The notes beneath the pieces were generated by a model. It saw only the letters and a program-made list of their open reading frames with translations. It was not told the DNA's origin and did no database searches. This document shows positions 17,023 to 26,396 of a stretch of DNA of 40,785 nucleotides, one piece after another. Numbering within the stretch: the stretch's first letter is position 1; the number at the start of each line of letters is the position of its first letter. Position numbers and translations under genes: made by a program. The DNA comes from Propionibacteriaceae bacterium (GTDB taxonomy: Bacteria; Actinomycetota; Actinomycetes; Propionibacteriales; Propionibacteriaceae): NCBI GenBank assembly GCA_031262485.1, contig JAISHO010000043.1, positions 1 to 40,785 of the forward strand. Direction: 5' to 3'.

Positions 17023-17550
17023 CTAGTCGGCGACGACTTGGGTGCCGGCGAGCAGATCAGCGACGGAGCGACGATCGATCCGGGCGATCGGCACGAGGCA
17101 GCTGACGACGATGAGGGTGATGATGAGCCCGAGGCAGGGGACCGACCAGTGCCACCAGGCCATATAGCGCGGATCGATGGCGATGACGATGAGGGCGTGG
17201 GCGACGGCCCAAGGGAGCAGGGAAGCCACGACTCGGGCGATGATCCGCCCCCGCCCCGGCGGGACAATGGAGCCGACGGTGATGATGCGCAAGCCCTCGC
17301 GGTTCTTGCCAAGGCTGGTGTGGGCCATAATGCCTTGTCGAGCGACCCATATCCCGATCGGGACCTCGATGAAGAGCCACCCCACGACGATCTCGACCGC
17401 CAACGGCAGGGGCCCAGCGATCGCCGGGAAGAGGACGTGGACGACGAGCCCGGCAAGGATGATGTAGACGACGAGTGGGGCGGCGTCGAAGAGGGCGGCG
17501 CGAATCCTGGCCTGGTTCGTCGCCCGGCGCCGAGCCTGAAGCGCCATCAC
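17023..17550 (-). CDS. RDD-family membrane protein
   Basis: A 175-residue integral membrane protein with about four hydrophobic segments (near residues 24-44, 48-68, 103-125 and 131-153). The RDD hallmarks are Arg-Ala-Ala-Leu-Phe-Asp near 17-22, an RQGIMAHTSLGKNREGLRI segment near 70-88 and a final RRSVADLLAGT. Some RDD proteins have been linked to ion transport, but the function here is unknown. The GTG start at 17550 overlaps the argS stop by 4 bases (GTGA), and an ATG follows directly at 17547. The overlap indicates co-expression with argS. Confidence 0.8.
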   Translation of the reverse strand: MMALQARRRATNQARIRAALFDAAPLVVYIILAGLVVHVLFPAIAGPLPLAVEIVVGWLFIEVPIGIWVARQGIMAHTSLGKNREGLRIITVGSIVPPGRGRIIARVVASLLPWAVAHALIVIAIDPRYMAWWHWSVPCLGLIITLIVVSCLVPIARIDRRSVADLLAGTQVVAD

Positions 17551-19241
17551 ATCCGCTCAGGGGCGACGATGCCGAGCAGATCGAGACCGGTGGCGAGGAC
17601 ACGCTGAGTCGCGCGGCACAACACGAGACGAGAACGGCGCACCTCGCCTTCCGCCTTGAGCACGGGGCATTTCTCGTAGAACGAGGACAGCGTCGTCGCG
17701 ACCTCGAAGAGATAGCCGCACAACTTGTGGGGCTGAAGGCCATCTGCCACCTCGGCGACCGTGTCGGAGAAGCGGGTGAGAAGGAGAGCCAATTCCTGTT
17801 CTGCCGGTTCGGCCAAGACGGTGATCGTCGCCGTCGCGTCGTCGACGACATCACCTTCTGCCGCGGCTTTGCGCAGAATCTGGTTGACCCGGGCGTGGGC
17901 GTATTGCAGATAAGGGCCGGTGTCGCCCGTCGTCGCGACCATACGGTCGATATCGAAGACGTAATCCTTGTGCAAGGCGTTGGAGAGATCGGCGTACTTG
18001 ACGGCCGCCATCGCGATGTCAGGCGCGGCCACCTCCTCGGCCGCGTCGAGCAAGGTGTCGAGGGTGACAGCCTTGCCATCACGAGTTTTGAACATCTTCC
18101 CGTCCGGCCCGAGCACGGAGCCGAAGCCGACATGCTCGGCGCTGACACCGTCGGGCAGCCACCCGGCCATCCGGGCGACGGCGAAGACCTGGTGGAAATG
18201 ATGGGCCTGGGGCGAGCCGACGACATAGACGAGCCGCCGAGCCGCCAGATCGTCGACCCGATGGCGGATCGCCGCCAGATCGGTGGCCGCGTAGCCATAG
18301 CCGCCGTCGGATTTGCGGATGATGAGCGGAGCGTCGTCCCCAGGGATGAAGACACACAACGCACCTTGATCGATGACGGCGATGCCGGCCGCCTCAAGAT
18401 CGGTGGCCACCTTCGGCAGGGCGTCGTTGTAGATCGACTCGCCAGCCAGGTCGTCGTCGGTCAGCAAGACCCCGAGCCGAGCGTAGGCGGCGTTGAAGCC
18501 CGCTTTGGAGACGTCGATGAGCGACTTCCAGATCGCCCTGGTCTGCTCATCGCCCGATTGCAGGGCGACGACCCGGCGGCGGGCCGCCTCGGCGAAGGCC
18601 TCGTCGGAACGGAAATGCTGCTGAGCCCGTTGGTACAACTCGACCGAGGTCGCCAAGGTCAACGTCGAGGCGTCGATGCCCTCAAAGAGGATCTGTTCGA
18701 CGAGCATGCCAAACTGGGTGCCCCAATCTCCGATGTGGTTCTGTGGGATGACGGTGTCGCCGACGGCGCGCAACACCCTCACGAGGCAGTCGCCGATGAT
18801 CGTCGAGCGAAGGTTGCCCACGTGCATCGGTTTGGCGACGTTGGGAGCGGAATAGTCGACGACGACCCGGGCCGGCTCGCTCGTCTGGGCGATCCCAGCA
18901 TGGATATCGGCCAATTGTTCCGTCACCACGGTGGCGAGCACGGAGGATCGCACCCGGATGTTGATGAACCCGGGGCCGGCCACCTCGAGCGGTTCCGTCA
19001 GATCGGACAGATCGACGCGTTCCACGAGAGCCTCGGCGATCTGGCGGGGGGCCATCCCCGCGGCCACCCACTCGGGACGCTCCCCGGCCTCATCGGCCCC
19101 GTCCTTGGCCAAGGCGGCCAAGCGCAGAGCGACGTTCGACTGGTAGTGCCCGAACTGAGGACGAGTGGCCGGACGCAACTCCGGATCAAGAACGCTGACC
19201 GCCTGGATCCGTTCGGCCAGCAACGCGGGAATCGATGCCAT
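17547..19241 (-). CDS. argS: Arginyl-tRNA synthetase
   Basis: A 564-residue class I synthetase that charges tRNA-Arg. An N-terminal domain with PQFGHYQSNVALRLA near 29-43 is followed by the HIGH-type motif HVGNLRST at 140-147. The KMSKS loop is replaced by MFKTR at 383-387, as is common in ArgRS. The alpha-helical anticodon-binding domain ends in RVLATGLDLLGIVAPERM. I start at ATG 19241, since the open frame beyond it to 19574 runs through the helicase gene's promoter and N-terminal region. The ribosome site is weak. It is divergent from the helicase gene. Confidence 0.95.
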   Translation of the reverse strand: MASIPALLAERIQAVSVLDPELRPATRPQFGHYQSNVALRLAALAKDGADEAGERPEWVAAGMAPRQIAEALVERVDLSDLTEPLEVAGPGFINIRVRSSVLATVVTEQLADIHAGIAQTSEPARVVVDYSAPNVAKPMHVGNLRSTIIGDCLVRVLRAVGDTVIPQNHIGDWGTQFGMLVEQILFEGIDASTLTLATSVELYQRAQQHFRSDEAFAEAARRRVVALQSGDEQTRAIWKSLIDVSKAGFNAAYARLGVLLTDDDLAGESIYNDALPKVATDLEAAGIAVIDQGALCVFIPGDDAPLIIRKSDGGYGYAATDLAAIRHRVDDLAARRLVYVVGSPQAHHFHQVFAVARMAGWLPDGVSAEHVGFGSVLGPDGKMFKTRDGKAVTLDTLLDAAEEVAAPDIAMAAVKYADLSNALHKDYVFDIDRMVATTGDTGPYLQYAHARVNQILRKAAAEGDVVDDATATITVLAEPAEQELALLLTRFSDTVAEVADGLQPHKLCGYLFEVATTLSSFYEKCPVLKAEGEVRRSRLVLCRATQRVLATGLDLLGIVAPERM

Positions 19242-19341
19242 GGGGGAGATTCTCTCACGCCTGCCGCCGATGAGGCGCGAGGACCGACGGCGGCCCCGGC
19301 GACGCGCCACGAGACCTCGAGACGTCGCGACACTGGCCATC

Positions 19342-19372
19342 TGTGGATAGGGCCGGGAAGGGCTGTGGATGG
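19342..19372 (-). promoter_or_regulatory. Pair of DnaA-box-like sequences between argS and the helicase gene
   Basis: TGTGGATAG (19342-19350) and TGTGGATGG (19364-19372) match the DnaA box complement TGTGGATAA with one and two mismatches. They are in the same orientation and 22 bases apart. They fall in the divergent region of a replication/repair helicase gene. Function is inferred. Confidence 0.3.
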
Positions 19373-19425
19373 AGCCTGAGTGTCCTGCCGGGCAGTGTCC
19401 GATGAGGCGGATACAGTGTCCGACG

Positions 19426-21945
19426 ATGACCGATTCGCTCTTCGACGCCCCCGCCGCTCCCTTCTTCGGAGCCTCCACCGACGATCTCCTCGCTGGGCTC
19501 AACCCGCCCCAGCGCGAGGCGGTCGTCCATGTCGGCGCGCCGTTGCTCGTCGTGGCCGGCGCCGGTTCCGGCAAGACACGGGTCTTGACCAGGCGGATCG
19601 CCTACCTCGTGGCCGCCCGCGGGGTCCACCCGGCCTCGATCCTCGCCATCACCTTCACGAACAAGGCCGCCGCCGAGATGCGGACACGTGTCGAGGAGAC
19701 GGTCGGTCGCCGGGCCCGCCTCATGTGGGTGTCGACCTTCCACAGCGCCTGCGTGCGCATCCTGCGCGCCGAGATCAACCGTTTCGGCTGGACGCGCGCC
19801 TTCTCGATCTACGACGACGCCGACGCGAAACGTTTGCTGGCCCGCGTCGTCGGCGACCTCGACATCGACGCCAAACGGTTCAAACCTAAACAGATCCGCC
19901 ACTGGATCTCCGATCAGAAGAACAATCTCATCGATTTCGAGACGGCCGTCTCGCGCAACGCGGAGCATCCCCAGCACGCTGTCTACGCCGATGTCTACCG
20001 CGAGTATCAGCGACGTCTCCAGCAGGCCAACGCGCTCGACTTCGACGATCTCATCATGACGACGGTCAACCTCTTCCAAGCCTTCCCCGACGTCCGCGAG
20101 GCCTACCGGAGGCGATTCCGCCACATCCTCGTCGACGAATACCAAGACACCAACCACGCCCAGTATTCCCTCGTGCGAGAACTCTGCTCGGAGGCGATCG
20201 GGCGCGGCGTGGGCACGATCGAACCGCCCGAACTCATGGTGGTCGGCGATTCCGATCAATCGATCTACGCTTTCCGCGGCGCCACCATCGAGAACATCCT
20301 CGATTTCGACCGGGATTTCCCCGGTGCGCGCACCATCGTGTTGGAGCAGAACTATCGCTCCACCCAGACGGTCCTCTCGGCCGCCAACGCCGTCATCCAG
20401 AACAACGCCGGTCGCCCGGAGAAGCGGTTGTGGACGGAAGCGGGAGACGGGCCCCTCATCGTCGGCTATGTCGCCGACACCGAGCACGACGAGGCCCGGT
20501 TCATCGCCACCGAGATCACCGACTTGGCCGAGAAAAAGGAGAGCCGCTACGGCGACACCGCGGTGTTCTACCGGACCAACGCTCAATCCCGCACTCTCGA
20601 AGAGGCCTTCATCCGGGTCGGGGTGCCCTACAAGGTGATCGGCGGCGTGCGGTTTTACGAACGTAAAGAGATCCGTGACGCGATCGCCTACCTGCGCGCC
20701 ATCGCCAATCCGGCCGACGACGTCTCCGCCCACCGCATCCTCAACGAGCCGAAACGAGGGATCGGTGCGACGACGCAGGAAGTCATCGACGGTTTCGCGC
20801 TCCAGCAGGGGATCAGTTTCAGCCAAGCCCTGGAGCGAGCCGATGAGATCACCGGATTGTCGAGCCGGGCGATCAAACCCGTCACCGCCTTCGCCTCGAT
20901 GATGGCCGCCCATCGGGCGATGGTCGAGGCGGGGGAGCCGGCCGACGCCGTCCTCGTCAGCATTCTCGACGCCTCCGGGCTGCTCGAGGATCTTCGTCAT
21001 TCCGACGATCCCCAAGACGAGACCCGCCTGGAGAACCTGGCCGAACTCGCCTCCGTCGCTCGCGAGTTCGTCGCCGCCGCCCACACGATCGATCTGCCCA
21101 GCGACGACGACGTCGACCCCGACAACGACGCTATCCTCGACGACGGTTTCCCCGAAGGAGCCCTCTTCACCCCACCGGTCACGGAGGGCGCATCGGCCGA
21201 TCCGGGCGAGGGCAGTGGCGCGGCCGATCTGGCGGACGCCATGCTCGTCGGCGCTCCGGAGCCGGATGACTCTCTGCCCGCCTTCCTTGAGCGGATCGCG
21301 CTCGTGGCCGATTCCGATCAAATCCCCGACGGGGAGGAGAAAGCCGACGTCGTCACCCTCATGACCCTCCACACCGCCAAGGGGCTGGAATTCGACACCG
21401 TCTTCCTCACCGGGGTCGAAGACGGCCTCTTCCCTCACGAACGAGCGCTGACGGAACCGAAGGAACTCGAGGAGGAACGACGCCTCGCCTACGTCGGAAT
21501 CACGCGATCGCGCAACCGTCTCTACGTCTCCCGGGCTCTCGTGCGCACCCTGTGGGGCGCCCCGAGCCACAACCCGGCCAGCCGTTTCCTCAGCGAGATC
21601 CCCTCCCATCTCATCGACTGGCGTCGTCTGGGCGGATCGACCACCTGGGCCGACGAAGCCGTTTCCGGACGCGTCTGGGGCGAGGAGCGGCGCGGGTCCG
21701 GCGAGCGTCGTTCGTCCGGCTCCAGCGGCGGCTCTCCCACGTTCTCCACCCGCGCTCCCGCCCGGCGCAAGACTCCCGCCGTGGCCGCGTTGGCGGTCGG
21801 CGACCGCGTGCTCCACGAGCAGTTCGGCCTCGGGGAGGTCGTCGCCGTCAGCGGATCCGAGAGCGCGCCGCGCGCCGACATCGATTTTGGTTCCAGCGGC
21901 GTCAAACGCCTCTCACTCGCCCATGCCCCCCTCGAGAAACTCTAA
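19426..21945 (+). CDS. pcrA: ATP-dependent DNA helicase, UvrD/PcrA type
   Basis: An 839-residue superfamily 1A 3'-5' helicase for repair and replication restart. Motifs in order are LNPPQREAV (Q motif, near 25-33), GAGSGKT (45-51), TFTNKAAAEM (Ia), VDEYQDT (II, near 238-244), GDSDQSIYAFRGA (III), LEQNYRST (IV), TLHTAKGLEFD (V) and AYVGITRSRNRLYVS (VI). The C terminus has the VLHEQFGLGEVVAV Tudor-like segment that binds RNA polymerase in PcrA. An acidic, low-complexity insertion lies in the 2B region (about 560-620). I use ATG 19426. A -10-like TACAGT lies 8 bases upstream and no ribosome site is seen. Confidence 0.95.
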   Translation: MTDSLFDAPAAPFFGASTDDLLAGLNPPQREAVVHVGAPLLVVAGAGSGKTRVLTRRIAYLVAARGVHPASILAITFTNKAAAEMRTRVEETVGRRARLMWVSTFHSACVRILRAEINRFGWTRAFSIYDDADAKRLLARVVGDLDIDAKRFKPKQIRHWISDQKNNLIDFETAVSRNAEHPQHAVYADVYREYQRRLQQANALDFDDLIMTTVNLFQAFPDVREAYRRRFRHILVDEYQDTNHAQYSLVRELCSEAIGRGVGTIEPPELMVVGDSDQSIYAFRGATIENILDFDRDFPGARTIVLEQNYRSTQTVLSAANAVIQNNAGRPEKRLWTEAGDGPLIVGYVADTEHDEARFIATEITDLAEKKESRYGDTAVFYRTNAQSRTLEEAFIRVGVPYKVIGGVRFYERKEIRDAIAYLRAIANPADDVSAHRILNEPKRGIGATTQEVIDGFALQQGISFSQALERADEITGLSSRAIKPVTAFASMMAAHRAMVEAGEPADAVLVSILDASGLLEDLRHSDDPQDETRLENLAELASVAREFVAAAHTIDLPSDDDVDPDNDAILDDGFPEGALFTPPVTEGASADPGEGSGAADLADAMLVGAPEPDDSLPAFLERIALVADSDQIPDGEEKADVVTLMTLHTAKGLEFDTVFLTGVEDGLFPHERALTEPKELEEERRLAYVGITRSRNRLYVSRALVRTLWGAPSHNPASRFLSEIPSHLIDWRRLGGSTTWADEAVSGRVWGEERRGSGERRSSGSSGGSPTFSTRAPARRKTPAVAALAVGDRVLHEQFGLGEVVAVSGSESAPRADIDFGSSGVKRLSLAHAPLEKL

Positions 21946-22014
21946 GAGCGAAGGCGACCCGATGGCGACAGCATCATCTCCCCGCAACGGTCCGGCCGGC
22001 CCGGCGAGGGCGTC

Positions 22015-23205
22015 ATGACCGAGCGGAACAGTCGAACCGCGACGATGCCCTGGTGGGCGGCCGTCATCGGCGGAGTCGTCTCCGTCGCGGCCGGAGGGTG
22101 GGCCTTGGCCAGCGCCCCCATCGTCATCGGGCAAGTCTCCGCCGGTTCCACGATCGCTGGGGACTACCTCAGCTTGGGCACTCGGATCTGGCTTCTCGCC
22201 CACGGCGGTCCGATCGTCGTCGGCGGGCTGCCCGTCAGCCTCGCACCGCTCGGCTTGACCGCCTTCATCGGGCTCGCCCTCCACGGGATCGCAGGTTATA
22301 GCGCCAAACAAGCTGTGCTAGCCGGGGGCGACGCCGGTCCGAAGACGATGTCACCAGGGCTCGTCACCCTCGTCGTCACCGCCCTGTCGACCGTCTTGTA
22401 CGCCGCGATCGTCACCGGCGTCGTCGTCCTCACCAATGCGTCGACCTCCCCGCCACGAGCGATCAGTGGGGCACTCGTCCTCGCGCTCGTCTCCGCTTTC
22501 CTCGGCGCCCGTCGGGCCGCCTCCTACATCCCCCCGCTCCCGGGCATCGCCTGGGCCGGGCCGGTCACCCGGTCGGTCGTGGCGATGGTCCTCGTCGCCG
22601 CCCTGGGCGGGATCAGCGCCATCATCGCGGCTCTGCTCGCCCACCATGACGCCGTCGTCATGACCGCCATCGGGCTCGATCCTGGAACCGCCGGCCATCT
22701 CGCTCTCGGGCTCGGCGAGATCGCCTATCTCCTGACCGCCGTGATCTGGGCCGTCGCCTGGATCTTCGGCATCGGCTTCACCCTGGGGGACGGCTCGATC
22801 GTCTCACCGATCGCCCTGTCGATCGGGGTGCTCCCACCCGTGCCGATCCTCGCCGCGATCCCGACCACCCCGTCGAGCTGGCTCGGTCTGCTCTGGTTGG
22901 CTTGGCCGATCGCCGCCGGGATCGTCGGCGCCCTCGTGCTGACCCGGGCGTTGCGCACGACGAGAATCGACCTGCTCACCCTCGCCTGTGGAATCTGTGG
23001 CATCGCCGCCGGGCTCGTCATCGCGGTGGTGGGGTGGATCAGCCGGGGGGACGTCGGTTCCGGACGCCTCACCGGGCTCGGCCCACCGCTGGGCCCTCTC
23101 TTCCTCATCGCCCCCTCCGCCCTCGGCCTCGTCGCCGCTCTCACCGGGCTCGCCGTCAGCCTCGTGAGGCGCCATCGGGCCGCCGGCGCGGACAAGAAGA
23201 CTTAG
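22015..23205 (+). CDS. Multi-pass membrane protein, DUF6350/PerM-like
   Basis: A 396-residue protein almost wholly made of hydrophobic segments, about nine to eleven membrane helices, with short loops and a basic end (SLVRRHRAAGADKKT). Features such as the early WWAAVIGGVVSVAAGGWALA helix and the location directly before purH fit the DUF6350 group. That group includes PerM, a mycobacterial membrane protein tied to cell division and low-magnesium survival. The assignment rests mainly on topology and gene context. It begins 69 bases after the helicase gene, with GAGGG ahead of ATG 22015. Confidence 0.72.
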   Translation: MTERNSRTATMPWWAAVIGGVVSVAAGGWALASAPIVIGQVSAGSTIAGDYLSLGTRIWLLAHGGPIVVGGLPVSLAPLGLTAFIGLALHGIAGYSAKQAVLAGGDAGPKTMSPGLVTLVVTALSTVLYAAIVTGVVVLTNASTSPPRAISGALVLALVSAFLGARRAASYIPPLPGIAWAGPVTRSVVAMVLVAALGGISAIIAALLAHHDAVVMTAIGLDPGTAGHLALGLGEIAYLLTAVIWAVAWIFGIGFTLGDGSIVSPIALSIGVLPPVPILAAIPTTPSSWLGLLWLAWPIAAGIVGALVLTRALRTTRIDLLTLACGICGIAAGLVIAVVGWISRGDVGSGRLTGLGPPLGPLFLIAPSALGLVAALTGLAVSLVRRHRAAGADKKT

Positions 23206-23256
23206 GATCGAACCATCTCGACAGTGACGGCGCCCCTGGCGCCACAAGGAGGATTC

Positions 23257-24807
23257 GTGCCAGACCGCACCCCGATACGACGAGCGCTCGTCAGCGTCTA
23301 CGACAAAACCGGCCTCGACACCCTGGCCGCCGCCTTCCGCGAGCACGGCGTCTCCGTCGTCTCGACCGGGCGCACGGCCGACGTCTTGCGCCAAGCCGGG
23401 GTCGATGTCACCGTCGTCTCCGATCTGACCGGCTTTCCGGAATGCCTCGACGGGAGAGTCAAAACTCTTCACCCCACGATCCACGCCGGTCTCCTGGCCG
23501 ACCAACGCCGCGACAGCCATCGTCGTCAACTCACCGATCTCGGCATCGAGCCCTTCGATCTCGTCGTCGCCAACCTCTACCCCTTCGCCGCCACCATCGC
23601 CGCCGGGGCGACGATTGACGAGGCGATCGAACAGATCGACATCGGGGGGCCGACGATGATCCGGGCGGCGGCCAAAAACAACGCCTCGCTCGCCGTCATC
23701 ACCGATCCCGCCCGCTACGACGATCTCGTCGTCGCGCTTGAGGCCGGCGGATTCACCGAAGCCGAACGGGCCCGCCTGGCCCGGGACGCCTTCATCCACA
23801 CCGCCACCTACGACACCGCTGTGGCCACGTGGATGAGCGAGACCTTCCCCTCGGACGATTCTCCGATGCCTCCCTGGGCGGGACGCGCCTGGGAGAAGGC
23901 CACGGATCTGCGCTACGGGGAGAACTCACACCAAGCCGCCGCGCTCTACCGGGCCCCTTCCGGAGGCGGGTTGGCGGCCGCCCGACAGCACGGCGGCAAA
24001 GAGATGTCGTATAATAACTATGTCGACACCGACGCGGCGATGCGGGCGGTGGCCGATTTCATGGTTCCGGCCGTCGCCATCATCAAACACAGCAATCCTT
24101 GCGGCATCGCCGTGGGGGCCGACATCGCCGAAGCGCATCGCCTGGCCCACGCCACCGACCCCGTCTCCGCTTTCGGCGGGGTCATCGCCGCCAACCGACC
24201 GGTCACCCTCGCGCTGGCCGAACAGATCGCCCCCGTCTTCACCGAAGTCGTCGTCGCCCCAAGCTACGAGCCGGAGGCCCTCGCCCTGCTTCAGCAGAAG
24301 AAGAATCTCCGTCTCCTCGAAGCGGAGCTGCCGACCGGCGCAGCGGCGCAGTCGCGCGAGATCTTCGGCGGGATGCTCCTCCAACAGCCCGATCTCATCG
24401 ATCAGATCGGGGACGACCCCGCCCATTGGGAGCTCAAAGCCGGCCCCGACGCCGGTGAACTCGCTTTGGCGGATCTCACCTTCGCCTGGCGGGCCGTCCG
24501 CTCCGTCAAATCGAACGCCATCCTCCTGGCCCACGACGGCGCCGCCGTCGGCATCGGCATGGGGCAGGTCAACCGGGTCGATTCCTGCCGTTTGGCCGTC
24601 GAGCGAGCGGGGGAGCGGGCGGCCGGTTCCGTCGCCGCCTCGGACGCCTTCTTCCCCTTCGCCGACGGGCCGGCCATCCTCATCGCCGCCGGCGTCAGCG
24701 CCATCGTCGAACCAGGCGGGTCGATCCGCGACGAGGAGACGATCGCCATCTGCCAGGAAGCCAACGTCAGCCTCTATTTCACCGGTGTCAGACATTTCTT
24801 CCACTGA
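23257..24807 (+). CDS. purH: Bifunctional AICAR transformylase/IMP cyclohydrolase
   Basis: A 516-residue enzyme for the last two steps of IMP synthesis. The N-terminal cyclohydrolase domain starts [17 protein letters not shown] and has [13 protein letters not shown]. The transformylase domain has [22 protein letters not shown] (catalytic Lys-His) and [10 protein letters not shown]. It ends with the usual RHFFH. I choose GTG 23257 because AAGGAGG lies directly upstream; the in-frame GTG at 23224 lacks such a site. The 10-formyl-THF donor can be supplied by FolD, encoded next. Confidence 0.96.
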   Translation: MPDRTPIRRALVSVYDKTGLDTLAAAFREHGVSVVSTGRTADVLRQAGVDVTVVSDLTGFPECLDGRVKTLHPTIHAGLLADQRRDSHRRQLTDLGIEPFDLVVANLYPFAATIAAGATIDEAIEQIDIGGPTMIRAAAKNNASLAVITDPARYDDLVVALEAGGFTEAERARLARDAFIHTATYDTAVATWMSETFPSDDSPMPPWAGRAWEKATDLRYGENSHQAAALYRAPSGGGLAAARQHGGKEMSYNNYVDTDAAMRAVADFMVPAVAIIKHSNPCGIAVGADIAEAHRLAHATDPVSAFGGVIAANRPVTLALAEQIAPVFTEVVVAPSYEPEALALLQQKKNLRLLEAELPTGAAAQSREIFGGMLLQQPDLIDQIGDDPAHWELKAGPDAGELALADLTFAWRAVRSVKSNAILLAHDGAAVGIGMGQVNRVDSCRLAVERAGERAAGSVAASDAFFPFADGPAILIAAGVSAIVEPGGSIRDEETIAICQEANVSLYFTGVRHFFH

Positions 24808-24845
24808 AGTGAGCGACGTGCCACGCCTCGACGAGTAGTCTGATG

Positions 24846-24891
24846 GCGGCGGTGGCGACCATGGGGGTCGTTCCCTGAGGGTTCACGCCGC
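24846..24891 (+). promoter_or_regulatory. Possible structured leader upstream of folD
   Basis: GCGGCG (24846-24851) pairs with CGCCGC (24886-24891), enclosing CGACC/GGTCG (24856-24860 with 24866-24870) and a small CCC/GGG hairpin. The layout resembles a three-way junction in the 162-base gap before folD. It lacks the conserved ZTP (pfl) or THF riboswitch sequences, so it is only a candidate. Confidence 0.22.
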
Positions 24892-24969
24892 TCGCTACCA
24901 TCGCACCGTAAGCGCCGTTGGTCGACGTTGGTCCACCCGGTCTTGCCCAGGAGAAGAAAGAGAGTCCCC

Positions 24970-25830
24970 ATGACAGCGACGAAGATGGACGGCAAGGCCG
25001 TCGCGGCCTCGATCAAATCCGATCTGGCCGTCGAAGTGGCCGACCTCAAGAAGCAGGGGATCTCCTGTGGTTTGGCGACCGTCCTCGTCGGAGACGATCC
25101 GGGCTCCCACTCCTATGTCGCCGGCAAGCACCGTGACTGCGCCGAGGTCGGGATCGAATCGATCAGAGTCGATCTGCCCGCCACGACGACGGCCGACGAG
25201 TTGGCCGCCGCCTTGACCAGCCTCAACGAGGATCCGGCCTGCACCGGCTATATCGTGCAGCTTCCCCTGCCCTCGCACCTTGACGACAACTGGGCCTTGT
25301 CGCTCGTCGATCCGGACAAGGACGCCGACGGGCTGCACCCGGTCAACCTCGGCCGTCTCGTCCTCGGCATCCCCGCCACCTTGCCCTGCACGCCCAAGGG
25401 CATCATCGAATTCTTGCGCCGCTACGACGTCGAGTTGGCCGGGGCGGAAGTCTGCGTCGTCGGCCGTGGCACCACCGTGGGCCGTCCGCTCGGCCTCCTG
25501 CTGACACGTAAATCGGAGAATGCGACGGTGACGCTGTGCCACACCGGCACGCGTGATCTCGCCGAGCACACCCGTCGGGCCGACATCGTCATCTCCGCCG
25601 CCGGATCGCCCGGCATCATCACCGGCGACATGCTCAAACCCGGCGCCGTCGCCGTCGACGTCGGCATCACCCGGGGCGAGAACGGCTTGGTCGGCGATCT
25701 CGACCCGTCGGTCTGGGACGTCGCCTCGCTCGTCGCTCCGGTGCCCGGCGGCGTCGGCCCTCTGACCCGGGCCATGTTGCTCGTCAACGTCGTCGAATTG
25801 GCCCGCCGCAAAGCCGGTCTCACCGCCTGA
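24970..25830 (+). CDS. folD: Methylene-THF dehydrogenase/methenyl-THF cyclohydrolase
   Basis: A 286-residue bifunctional enzyme that interconverts methylene-, methenyl- and 10-formyl-tetrahydrofolate. The active-site tyrosine and lysine are in [15 protein letters not shown] near 45-59. [22 protein letters not shown] and [11 protein letters not shown] follow. The nucleotide-binding loop is [16 protein letters not shown] near 166, and the ending [13 protein letters not shown] is conserved. ATG 24970 has an AGGAGAAG site upstream. The C-1 donor it makes serves the PurH reaction encoded just before it. Confidence 0.96.
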   Translation: MTATKMDGKAVAASIKSDLAVEVADLKKQGISCGLATVLVGDDPGSHSYVAGKHRDCAEVGIESIRVDLPATTTADELAAALTSLNEDPACTGYIVQLPLPSHLDDNWALSLVDPDKDADGLHPVNLGRLVLGIPATLPCTPKGIIEFLRRYDVELAGAEVCVVGRGTTVGRPLGLLLTRKSENATVTLCHTGTRDLAEHTRRADIVISAAGSPGIITGDMLKPGAVAVDVGITRGENGLVGDLDPSVWDVASLVAPVPGGVGPLTRAMLLVNVVELARRKAGLTA

Positions 25831-25845
25831 GGAACACCCCACGCC

Positions 25846-26142
25846 ATGGCCCACACCCCACTCGTCGACCAGCCCGGTCTCCTCGGCAAAATCCGCCGTC
25901 AATGGCCCTGGGTCGTCATGGTGTCGGTCATGGCGGTGGGTCTCCTCCTCATCACGACGCAATATTGGCGCCGTGGCGCCCTCCTCATCGGCGGGGGAGT
26001 CCTCCTCGGGGGGCTGCTGCGGGCCGTCCTCACCGACGCCGGCATCCTCACGGTGCGCGATCACAAGATCGTCGACGTCGTGCTCTACGGGCTCATCGGA
26101 ACGGCGATCATCGTCGTCGCCTTCGTCGTGCCCCGCCCCTGA
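25846..26142 (+). CDS. DUF3017 membrane protein
   Basis: A 98-residue protein with three hydrophobic segments (about 22-38, 44-61 and 80-95) and the motif LLRAVLTDAGILTVRDHKIVD, split by short polar loops, typical of DUF3017. The family is found next to folD in actinomycetes and has no known function. It starts 15 bases after folD, so it is translated from the same message. Its last codons lie inside the first unit of a 75-base tandem duplication. Confidence 0.82.
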   Translation: MAHTPLVDQPGLLGKIRRQWPWVVMVSVMAVGLLLITTQYWRRGALLIGGGVLLGGLLRAVLTDAGILTVRDHKIVDVVLYGLIGTAIIVVAFVVPRP

Positions 26143-26270
26143 AGCCGGTCGTTCGTCGGCGGGGGCGCGAGCATTTCACCACACTGCCACGTCGTCTTCG
26201 TCGTGCCGCACCCCTGAAGTCGACCGTTCACCGGCGAGGACGAGCACTTTCCCACGCCGCCACGTCGCGT
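26121..26270 (+). repeat. Imperfect tandem duplication of about 75 bases
   Basis: A unit starting CTTCGTCGTG at 26121 recurs at 26196. Both contain a CCCCTGAAG block, GTTC then CGGCG, GAGCA, and end with GCCACGTCG. By eye about three quarters of bases agree, with a few small gaps. The first unit includes the last codons and stop of the DUF3017 gene, so the second carries a non-coding echo of that C terminus. Confidence 0.75.
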
Positions 26271-26289
26271 TCGAGGCGCGCCTCGAACG
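26268..26289. repeat. 22-base perfect palindrome
   Basis: CGTTCGAGGCG and CGCCTCGAACG abut without a spacer, giving a perfect 22-base palindrome centred on GGCGCGCC. It begins right after the second unit of the tandem duplication and lies 27 bases before a terminator stem. It could form a cruciform, an RNA hairpin or a dimeric protein site. Confidence 0.7.
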
Positions 26290-26316
26290 GAGGACAAGAG
26301 ATCTTTGGACTATAAA

Positions 26317-26359
26317 CCCAATCGCTCCCCGGGGAGGTGGATCCGGGGAGCGATTGTGG
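26317..26359. terminator. Bidirectional terminator between DUF3017 and mdh
   Basis: Bases 26319-26332 pair with 26343-26356 over 14 bp, and two more pairs form past a bulged T; the loop is 10 bases. The plus side is followed by TGTTGTGTTG and the minus side by a T-containing stretch. It lies between two convergent transcription units. Confidence 0.8.
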
Positions 26360-26396
26360 GTGTTGTGTTGGGAGGTGATCCGGCCCCAGCGAGGGG

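Noticed and set aside
19255-21816. Long minus-strand open frame antisense to the helicase gene (853 codons)
   Set aside because: It mirrors the helicase gene codon by codon, has low-complexity Asp/Glu/Gly/Val-rich content and no recognisable domain; such frames are expected opposite high-GC genes.
24808-24969. ZTP or THF riboswitch before folD
   Set aside because: The conserved pseudoknot sequence (CCGCCTGGGC type) and other consensus blocks are absent; only generic pairing is seen.
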